The translations under genes and the position numbers were made by a program. From positions 1 through 11,414 of the forward strand of contig DASZFS010000015.1 in NCBI GenBank assembly GCA_035939575.1: a stretch of 11,414 bases of DNA, read 5' to 3'. Shown piece after piece: positions 1-6,871 of the stretch. Under the pieces are notes generated by a model. The model searched no databases, was not told the DNA's origin, and saw only the letters and a list, made by a program, of their open reading frames with translations. Position 1 is the stretch's first letter; each line of letters starts with the position of its first letter. Source of the stretch: DATKHR01 sp035939575 (GTDB lineage Bacteria; Acidobacteriota; Vicinamibacteria; Vicinamibacterales; CAVVIG01).

Positions 1-1078
1 ATGTCTCGTAGAGGCGGCTGATGCCGTTGTGCAGCGCGGCGATGAACATCAGGTAGCCGGGAGACCAGGTATCGAAGTTGCCGTGCGTGAACACGCCCGG
101 CATCCCGAACTTCGTCATCTCCGACACGTTGTTCCAGCCGATCATCTGCCACTCGTCCGCGAGGATGGGGTCGATCCAGGCGTTGTACGGCCCGTCGCCC
201 ACGGTGTTGTCGTACAAATAGGGCACCGACTCGTGCAGGTCGTGCAGCACTTGCGCTTTCCATCCGACGTAGGTGTTCAGCACGTTCTCGGTCAGCTTCA
301 GCGTCACGCCCATCGCGTCGCGGTTATTGTCGTGCGCGACGTACTTGCCCCAGTACACGAGGTTCGGCCAGTTCTTCCCCGGGTTTGCGAGGTGCCATTT
401 GTAGATGTCCACCATCTTGTCGCGTCCGTCCACCTCCACGACGGGCGTGATGAGGGTGATGAGGTTGTTGCGGATCGCCTTGATGTACTCGTGGTCGTCG
501 ACCGCGAGCCGATACGCGAGCTCCATGAGCGCGGTGGGCGATCCGGTTTCCGGCGAGTGGATGGTCCCCGTGATGTAGTAGACAGGCGTGGACGCTGCGA
601 TGAGCTTCTCCGCCTGTGCGTCGTCCATGGCGATCGCCCGCGGATCCGCGAGCTTCGCGAGACGGTCGCCGTTCTGCTGCAGCGAGGCGATCAGCGTCTC
701 GGACGCGATGGCGACGGCGATCATCTCACGGCCCTCTTCCGTCTTGCCGATCGAGTACACCTTGACGCGCGGGCTCGCTTTCTCGAGCATGCGCATGTAC
801 TGGTAGACCTCTTCGGCGTAGGGCAGCTTGCCCGGCGCGCCCGCCACGTCGCCGAGGACCGCTTTCGGCGTCGGAACCGTCTTCGACGCTGGCAGGTAGT
901 CGACCAGCGGCGACGTGAAGAACGGCTGCGTGGTGTACTCCCTGATCTTCTTCGTGTAGTCGTCGTCGATCGCAATTTTCGGGTCGCGCACGAAGGTAGT
1001 CTGCGCGCGAAGCGTGACGGCGGTCGTGGTCAGGCTGCCGAGCGCGCAGGCCGACAGCACCCAATTCCTGAAATGCAT
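1..1078 (-). CDS. Secreted M14-family zinc carboxypeptidase, N-terminal part (3' end beyond window)
   Basis: Reading the minus strand from an ATG at 1078 gives about 359 uninterrupted residues that leave the window at base 1. Residues 1-26 look like a signal peptide (hydrophobic stretch at about 7-23, Ala-Gln before the mature start), so the enzyme is probably exported. From about residue 85 the chain reads like an M14 metallocarboxypeptidase: a YSIGKTEEGRE segment near 108-118, then HSPETGS, giving the HxxE zinc pair H174/E177, then NNRD at 251-254, which resembles the Asn-Arg substrate-binding pair. A histidine in LHDLHES (279 or 282) may be the third zinc ligand. The catalytic glutamate expected near the C-terminus lies outside the window. 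The family hydrolyses C-terminal peptide bonds; the substrate here cannot be told. No clear ribosome binding site precedes the ATG. Family assignment is confident, function is not. Confidence 0.88.
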   Translation of the reverse strand, partial: MHFRNWVLSACALGSLTTTAVTLRAQTTFVRDPKIAIDDDYTKKIREYTTQPFFTSPLVDYLPASKTVPTPKAVLGDVAGAPGKLPYAEEVYQYMRMLEKASPRVKVYSIGKTEEGREMIAVAIASETLIASLQQNGDRLAKLADPRAIAMDDAQAEKLIAASTPVYYITGTIHSPETGSPTALMELAYRLAVDDHEYIKAIRNNLITLITPVVEVDGRDKMVDIYKWHLANPGKNWPNLVYWGKYVAHDNNRDAMGVTLKLTENVLNTYVGWKAQVLHDLHESVPYLYDNTVGDGPYNAWIDPILADEWQMIGWNNVSEMTKFGMPGVFTHGNFDTWSPGYLMFIAALHNGISRLYET

Positions 1079-1434
1079 GGCGTGAATCTTACGCGATAAC
1101 GCGAGCCGGGGAGAGTTCGCGATGCGCCCGGGCACCGCGAAGCCTTGCCGACGTTGCGAAGCAGATTCGGGGATTCGCGGAAGTCAGGCGGCCTTCTTCC
1201 CCGCCGTGACCGGCACATGGTCGATGGTCAAGCGGTCACGAGCGCACGGCCTTCCGCTTCGCAGAGCGAATTCGTCAAGAATCTTTGGTGCTATGCTGTG
1301 CGCATTGCTGACGGTGCCAGACCTGAGTGCATGCAACGTGAGGTTCGCCGTCCGACGCCGTGAACGCCACACGCCGACCACACAACTTCTGGCGACCTGA
1401 GGACGTCCGCTTCGCGGGCGCTTTGTAGCCCTTC
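1079..1434. other. Divergent intergenic region
   Basis: These 356 bases separate the divergent peptidase and radical SAM genes and should hold both promoters. I see no convincing -35/-10 pair: a TATGCT at 1292-1297 is the best -10-like hexamer on the plus strand but has no good -35 at 16-18 bases. An imperfect inverted repeat (GCGAA at 1156-1160, TTCGC at 1174-1178) and a short CCGC/GCGG hairpin (1407-1417) are too weak to call. No tRNA or other RNA gene is visible. Short open frames here lack a ribosome binding site and any recognisable protein feature. Confidence 0.5.
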
Positions 1435-4400
1435 ATGTCCAAGGCCACCTGCATCGTTCCCTGGAGTACGCTCGCCATCGGTCCGGACGGCCGGGTGAAC
1501 TTCTGCTGCGACATTCCCGCGCCGGTGACGGTCAATGGCCGCATGGGTTCGATCTACACGGATTCGATCGACGCGCTCTGGAACGCGCCGGAGCTCGTGG
1601 AGCTGCGCGCCTCGATGGCGCGCGGCGAGCAGCACGAAATGTGCGGCCTCTGCTGGACGCGCGAAGCCGCAGGCGACGTCAGCCGCCGGATGCAGCTCAA
1701 TCATATCTATCGGCAACTGAGCGGCCCGCGTGCGATCGAGACGCTGGCCGATGAAGGCGCGGACACGGGGTTCGTGCTGACGCAGCGTCCCGACTGGTTC
1801 ATCCTCGAGCTCGGGAACGTCTGCGATCTCAAATGCCGCAGTTGCAGCGCGCTTTTCAGCACGCGCATCAACGCTGACGCCGTCCACCACGCGTGGGCAG
1901 ACTTTCACGGCATCGAGCGCAGCGCGCCGTCATCGCCAAAGCGGCTGCCAGTGGTCCAGCCGAATACGTCCGCCTGGTACCAGAACGTCGAAGCGGTTGC
2001 CGACATGATCGCTGGCGACGGCGGCAGCAACGCGGTCCTGTCCCTGATGGGCGGCGAGCCCTTCCTCATCGACTCCACGTGGGGACTCCTCCACGCGCTG
2101 GTCGATCGCGGCGCGGCGTCCCGCTTCGTCGTGGGCCTGGTCACCAACGGCCAGCACCGGCGTGGCGATCTCGAAGCGCTTGCGACGCGCTTTCGCGGCT
2201 TGCACCTGACCGTAAGCGTGGACGGGCACGGCTCGTTGTACGAATACCTCCGCCACGGCGCGAACTGGCGCAAGCTCGTGGACAACCTCGCCTGGTTTCA
2301 GCAGCTGTCGAACGTCGGACTCAGCGTGCTCCCGACGTTGCAGAACTACAACGTACTGAACATCGTTCCGCTGCTTCGTTTTCTGGACGATCGCCAGCTG
2401 CGCGTCGCCTACAACATTCTGACGAATCCGGCACGTCTCCGGCCGACGACGCTTCCTCCGAGCGTTCGCCGCATTGCAGCGCGGCGCCTGCGGGACTACC
2501 TCGACGCCGAATGCCAGCCGTGCAACCTCGCCGTAGTTCGCAGCTACTGTGAGCTCCTCGACGAAGCCGGCGACTCATTCGACGCGGCGCTCTTCGACGA
2601 GTTCATGACGTTCACCAACGATCTGGACGATGCGCGGTGCGAGCGGTTGGGCGACGTCGATCCTGAGCTCGTGGCGCTGATTCGGGCCGCCGGCGTGCCC
2701 TGGTCGACCGCGCGGCGGCACGTGGCATCGGATCGCGCTTGCTCGCCGCTGCCGCTGGCGGAGTCGCTCGATCGGATCAATCGAACGATCGCATCCGACG
2801 ATCGCATCGTGGACGGATTCGAGCAGGTCGAAGGCGGCCTGTACTTCAAGAGCGCGGTGAACCAGCTCGCGGAGATCGATACGCAGCTGCGCGAGCAAGG
2901 TCATCCGGGCCTCGGCGGCGCGCGGGCGGTCGGCGATATCGCGAGTCACTACGGGCGCATGACGCGGGCGATGCGCGCCCTGAATCCGCACGCCGCGGTC
3001 TACGCCTGTGACATCGACCCCGCCGCCCTCGCGTTCTGCCAGCGTGAGCTGGGCGCGATTCCCGTGACGCTCGGCTGGCGGCCCGACGAGGACGCGCTCC
3101 CGACCGATCTCGACGTCATCGTCTGCGTCTCGCTGCTGACCCACACGCCGATCGAACATTGGCGTCGTATGCTGCGCGCCTGGGTGCGCATGCTGCATCC
3201 CGGCGGCGTGGTCGCCTTCACATTTCTCTCGGATCGCTACGTCGATGCGTGGCAGGCCGGCGGGATGCCCCACTATGGGACGTACGGCGATTCCGCGCGC
3301 GCCGCGGCGATTCGATCGCTCGAGGCTGACGGCTTCGGTTTCGCCGCGCTGACCTCGGACTACGGCGGTCAACCGCTTTACGGCGTGGCGTTCGCGTCGG
3401 TCGACGTCGTCCGGCGCGAGCTCGCCGACGCCGGCCTGGAGATTCTGTCCCTGGCAACTGAGATGCACCCACTGTTTGGACAGGACCTCGCCATCGCGCG
3501 AAAACCCGCCGCCGCGGCGCCACCTGCGCCCCCGAACATTGCGCGCCGCGACGTCACGGTCATCGCGCTTTACGATCCGCGCGGGTATTCGGATCGCGCG
3601 GACGTTGTTCCGGCGTCGAACATCTGGTCGCGGCTCTTGGCGGCGGTGCCCCGCCGGCCGCTTCCCACCGATCTCGGCTTCGCCGATCCGCGGGTCGCGG
3701 AGATTCGCGACGCGCAAGCAGCGATGGCGCGCGAGCACGGCGTGGACGCGTTCTGCTACATCTACGCGTGGGCCTCTGGTCAGAGAGTCGACGCACCGTG
3801 GTGGGATCTGATCGCGACCGGGCGGTCCGATTTTCCATTCTGTCTGATGATCGCGGCGGAGGGTGACGAGTCCATACCGGCCGCTGACGCTTCGTGCCTG
3901 GTCGACCGGCTCGCGGCAGGAATCCGCCATCCTCATCACGTTCGCGTCGACGAGCGCGCCATCATGCTGATCCGCAACGTGGCGAAGCTCGCCGAACCCC
4001 GCGCCTTCACCGGCGCGTTGCGCGCGGCGGCGGCCGCTCGCGGTCTCGGCGATCTGTTTCTCTGCGCCGTCAACTTTTCGTCGACGAACCAGCCGAACGA
4101 GCTCGGATTCGATGCGGTTCTCGAAATAACGCCGTCGACCGTCGACTATTCAACAGCGGTGACGACGGCGCTCACCCGTCCGTGGACGCCGTACCGCTCG
4201 TTCCGGGCCGTTTCCTGTTGGCGGACCCGCGCCGATCAGCACGCGCTGGAATGGTACGAGCACTGGCTACGCTCGACCGTCGATGCGACGAGGCGGCGCG
4301 GCGACGCGGTGGTATTCCTCGACAGCTGGAACGACTGGCCCGGTGCCGCCTATCTCGAGCCCGACGATCGAGACGGCCGCGCGGCGCTGCTCGCGACGAA

Positions 4401-5022
4401 ACGCGCGACGCGCGGTCCGGGAAGCGGCCTGGTGCTCCTGCGCCAGCTGCGCGACGAGCTGCACAATCCGAGCGATCGCACGCGAGGAGTCCTCGAAGAG
4501 CTCGAACAGGTGCTCGCGCTGCACGAACACACGCGCGACCGGTTGTTGTCGAGCGTCGAGGTCGCGCTCAGCCGCGAGCAACGAACGGTTCATCAGCCGG
4601 AGAAGTGGGTCCCGGTCGCCAGCCGGCATCTCCCGCCGTGCGAGAGCCTCCTGTTCCTGGATCGCGTCCAGACGATCGGGCATACGGAACTGCGTCAGCT
4701 CCAGACGCCAATCGCGATCTCGCAAGGCGCGGTGGGCATCGTCGGCTGGGCTCACGCGGGCGACAGCCTTCCCGAGGACGTCGACCTCTTCGTCGCGCTG
4801 GAAGCCGACGACCGTAGCGGCGATCTGATCGTCCGCATTCCCGAGCGGAAGCTGCGGCCCGATGTGCCGTCGGTGTACGCGGGCTTTCCCGGCAACTGCG
4901 GGTTCGAAACGACGATCGCGACATCCCACCTGACGTCCGGCGTCTATCACATTGCGGTCGTGCAGCGCACCGCGCGCGCGACCTATCGCAACCCGACCGG
5001 CGTCGCGATCAGGATCGGGTAG
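1435..5022 (+). CDS. Multi-domain fusion: N-terminal-twitch radical SAM, methyltransferase-like, diverged WbsX-like and C-terminal beta domain
   Basis: This protein has 1195 residues. Residues 1-75 form a Cys-rich N-terminal twitch-like module (C6, C24, C25, C70, C73) that probably binds an auxiliary iron-sulfur cluster. The radical SAM core follows, with C130-x3-C134-x2-C137, GGEP at 206-209, VTNG at 236-239 and SVDG at 261-264. About 440-690 is a class I methyltransferase-like fold: a poor glycine motif I (499-508), an acidic loop at CDIDP (D526) and HPGG at 588-591. About 706-990 is a diverged WbsX-like domain (HGVDAFCY near 768-775, SWNDW 964-968, YLEPDD 973-978). A charged helical stretch (about 1000-1050) leads to an unidentified beta-rich end (about 1060-1195). 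The ATG is chosen because an in-frame stop lies nine bases upstream and the twitch motif starts at once; there is no clear ribosome binding site. It probably forms an operon with the gene 6 bases downstream. Domain classes are confident; a role in glycan modification is inferred from WbsX, and the radical SAM substrate is unknown. Confidence 0.85.
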   Translation: MSKATCIVPWSTLAIGPDGRVNFCCDIPAPVTVNGRMGSIYTDSIDALWNAPELVELRASMARGEQHEMCGLCWTREAAGDVSRRMQLNHIYRQLSGPRAIETLADEGADTGFVLTQRPDWFILELGNVCDLKCRSCSALFSTRINADAVHHAWADFHGIERSAPSSPKRLPVVQPNTSAWYQNVEAVADMIAGDGGSNAVLSLMGGEPFLIDSTWGLLHALVDRGAASRFVVGLVTNGQHRRGDLEALATRFRGLHLTVSVDGHGSLYEYLRHGANWRKLVDNLAWFQQLSNVGLSVLPTLQNYNVLNIVPLLRFLDDRQLRVAYNILTNPARLRPTTLPPSVRRIAARRLRDYLDAECQPCNLAVVRSYCELLDEAGDSFDAALFDEFMTFTNDLDDARCERLGDVDPELVALIRAAGVPWSTARRHVASDRACSPLPLAESLDRINRTIASDDRIVDGFEQVEGGLYFKSAVNQLAEIDTQLREQGHPGLGGARAVGDIASHYGRMTRAMRALNPHAAVYACDIDPAALAFCQRELGAIPVTLGWRPDEDALPTDLDVIVCVSLLTHTPIEHWRRMLRAWVRMLHPGGVVAFTFLSDRYVDAWQAGGMPHYGTYGDSARAAAIRSLEADGFGFAALTSDYGGQPLYGVAFASVDVVRRELADAGLEILSLATEMHPLFGQDLAIARKPAAAAPPAPPNIARRDVTVIALYDPRGYSDRADVVPASNIWSRLLAAVPRRPLPTDLGFADPRVAEIRDAQAAMAREHGVDAFCYIYAWASGQRVDAPWWDLIATGRSDFPFCLMIAAEGDESIPAADASCLVDRLAAGIRHPHHVRVDERAIMLIRNVAKLAEPRAFTGALRAAAAARGLGDLFLCAVNFSSTNQPNELGFDAVLEITPSTVDYSTAVTTALTRPWTPYRSFRAVSCWRTRADQHALEWYEHWLRSTVDATRRRGDAVVFLDSWNDWPGAAYLEPDDRDGRAALLATKRATRGPGSGLVLLRQLRDELHNPSDRTRGVLEELEQVLALHEHTRDRLLSSVEVALSREQRTVHQPEKWVPVASRHLPPCESLLFLDRVQTIGHTELRQLQTPIAISQGAVGIVGWAHAGDSLPEDVDLFVALEADDRSGDLIVRIPERKLRPDVPSVYAGFPGNCGFETTIATSHLTSGVYHIAVVQRTARATYRNPTGVAIRIG

Positions 5023-5028
5023 GCGCCC

Positions 5029-6849
5029 GTGTTCGAACACCTCACGTGGCTTCCGGATCGCGTGCTCCTCGGCGATCTCGTCTTCCGCCTCGAGCACGCG
5101 CAGAGCACGAGCTGGGAGCTCGGCGACGACTGCTTCCGGTTCTACAAGAACCGCGAGATCGTCGACCAATACGCACGCTTCTGGGGGACGACCCGGTTTC
5201 GGCCGCGGCGGATGCTCGAGATCGGCATCTGGGACGGCGGCAGCGCGGCGTTCTGGTTCGAGCACCTCCGGCCCGAACGTCTGGTCGCCATCGATCTTCA
5301 GGATCGCGAGGACAATGCTTACTTCCGCCGGTATGTCGACGCGCGCGGGCTGCACGAGCAGGTCCGCACGCGCTGGCGGACCAACCAGGCGGATCGCACG
5401 AGGCTCCGGAGCATCGTCGCGGACGATCTCGGCAGCGCTGTCGATCTCGTGATCGACGATGGATCGCACCTGAGCGCCCCGACGCGCGCGACGTTTGAAA
5501 CGGTCTTTCCGCTGCTGCCGGCCGGAGGGCTGTACATCATCGAAGACTGGGCGTGGGAGCACTGGCCCGAGTTTCAGGATCCGGGACATTTCTGGGCCGG
5601 CGAGGAAAGCCTGGCGCCGCTCGTCGGCGATCTCGTCGCCGCCACCGGCAGCTCGAAGACGCTCATCCGCAGCGTATCGGTGTTCGAAGGATTCACGGTC
5701 GTCGAACGCGGCGACGCCGTCATTGACACGAACACGTTTCGTCTCGCCGATCACATTCGCCGGCGGCCCTGGCGCACGAACGTCTCCTCATCAGCGTCGA
5801 CCGACGGCGACGTCAAAGCGTTCGCGTTCTACCTGCCGCAGTTCCATCCGATTCCGGAAAACGATCGCTGGTGGGGCCAGGGCTTCACGGAGTGGACGCG
5901 CGTGTCGCGCGCGCAGCCGCAATTCGCGGGACACTACCAGCCGCACGTCCCTGGCGCGCTCGGCTTCTACGATCTCCGCCTGCCAGAAATCCGTCAGGAG
6001 CAGGTCGCGCTGGCCGGCGCGCACGGCATCAACGGCTTCTGTTTCTATTACTACTGGTTTGGCGGCAAGACGCTGCTCGACCGGCCGTTGAGGGAGATGC
6101 TGACGACCGGCGAACCGGATTTTCCGTTCTGCTTCATGTGGGCGAACGAGAACTGGACGCGCCGCTGGGACGGCGCCGAGCGCGCGATGCTGATCGAACA
6201 GCGCTACGCGCCGGAGCTCGATTTCGCGCTCATCGAAGATCTCGTGCCGTATTTCCGCGATCGCCGGTATCTGCGCGTGAACGGTGCGCCGGTCATGGCC
6301 GTGTACAGGCCAACGGCGATTCCCGACCCGCGCGCGACAACCGCGCGTTGGCGTCAGGCGACGCGGAAACACGGGCTGCCGGACCTTCATCTCGTCGCGG
6401 CGTTGACGTTCGAGGCCGGCGATCCCCGACCGATGGGCTTCGACGCCGCAATGGAGTTTCCCCCTCACGGCCTGGTTCCATCCGACGATGCGTGCAAGGT
6501 CGACTGCGTCGACCCGGCGTTCGTCGGCAATATCATCGACTATCGCGCGGCCGTGTATCGGCAGCTGACGCGGCCGGCAACACCGTTTCGCTTGTATCGG
6601 ACCGCGATGGCGGGGTGGGACAACACCGCACGGCTCGGCCGCGCGGCGACGATCTTTCACGAATCGACGCCGACCGTTTACGAGTGGTGGCTGCGTGAGA
6701 TCGCCGCGGCGGCGCGCCTCGCGCCGCCAGAGCATCGCTTGGTCTTCGTGAACGCGTGGAACGAATGGGCGGAAGGCGCTCATCTCGAGCCTGATGAACG
6801 CTTCGGCACCGGCTATCTCGAGGCCACACGCCGCGCACTGGCGGGGTGA
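5029..6849 (+). CDS. Fusion of TylF/MycE-like O-methyltransferase and WbsX glycan domain
   Basis: This protein has 606 residues. The N-terminal half (about 1-245) is a class I SAM methyltransferase: MLEIGIWDGG at 62-71 is the SAM-binding loop, AIDL at 87-90 follows, IDDGSH at 142-147 and GGLYIIEDW at 166-174 resemble the metal- and substrate-binding motifs of TylF/MycE macrolide-sugar O-methyltransferases. The C-terminal half (about 263-604) is a complete WbsX domain as found in O-antigen and capsule loci: FYLPQFHPIPEND (267-279), WWGQGFTEW (281-289), FCFYYYWFGGK (337-347), MWANENWTRRWDG (370-382), WNEWAEG (577-583) and HLEPDERFG (585-593). Some WbsX-related proteins are annotated as glycosyltransferases, others as GH99-like hydrolases, so the reaction is open. 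The start is a GTG; the preceding gene's stop region supplies a GGTAGG ribosome binding site five bases upstream, suggesting coupled translation. The likely role is methylating and building or trimming a surface glycan in the cytoplasm. Confidence 0.87.
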   Translation: MFEHLTWLPDRVLLGDLVFRLEHAQSTSWELGDDCFRFYKNREIVDQYARFWGTTRFRPRRMLEIGIWDGGSAAFWFEHLRPERLVAIDLQDREDNAYFRRYVDARGLHEQVRTRWRTNQADRTRLRSIVADDLGSAVDLVIDDGSHLSAPTRATFETVFPLLPAGGLYIIEDWAWEHWPEFQDPGHFWAGEESLAPLVGDLVAATGSSKTLIRSVSVFEGFTVVERGDAVIDTNTFRLADHIRRRPWRTNVSSSASTDGDVKAFAFYLPQFHPIPENDRWWGQGFTEWTRVSRAQPQFAGHYQPHVPGALGFYDLRLPEIRQEQVALAGAHGINGFCFYYYWFGGKTLLDRPLREMLTTGEPDFPFCFMWANENWTRRWDGAERAMLIEQRYAPELDFALIEDLVPYFRDRRYLRVNGAPVMAVYRPTAIPDPRATTARWRQATRKHGLPDLHLVAALTFEAGDPRPMGFDAAMEFPPHGLVPSDDACKVDCVDPAFVGNIIDYRAAVYRQLTRPATPFRLYRTAMAGWDNTARLGRAATIFHESTPTVYEWWLREIAAAARLAPPEHRLVFVNAWNEWAEGAHLEPDERFGTGYLEATRRALAG

Positions 6850-6871
6850 TCCTCAGGGTCTCGTTTTCCGG

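Noticed and set aside
29..1099. Long plus-strand open frame of 356 codons over the left end
   Set aside because: It lies opposite the M14 peptidase gene, is full of Arg, Val and His and has no recognisable motif; it is the antisense shadow of a real gene in GC-rich DNA.
1269..1297. Sigma-70 promoter with TATGCT as -10 for the radical SAM gene
   Set aside because: Only four of six bases fit the -10 and no reasonable -35 is found at 16-18 bases.
1122..1400. Small open frame before the radical SAM gene as a peptide (RiPP) precursor
   Set aside because: Radical SAM enzymes with Cys-rich modules often have a precursor peptide next door, so I looked. The 92-codon frame has no ribosome binding site, no leader/core layout and no repeated core residues; the WbsX fusion also points to glycans rather than peptides.
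2575..6783. Minus-strand open frames of 330-495 codons opposite the two fusion genes
   Set aside because: Their translations are Arg/Asp/Glu/Val-rich low-information sequences with no motifs, while the plus strand encodes clear radical SAM, methyltransferase and WbsX signatures.
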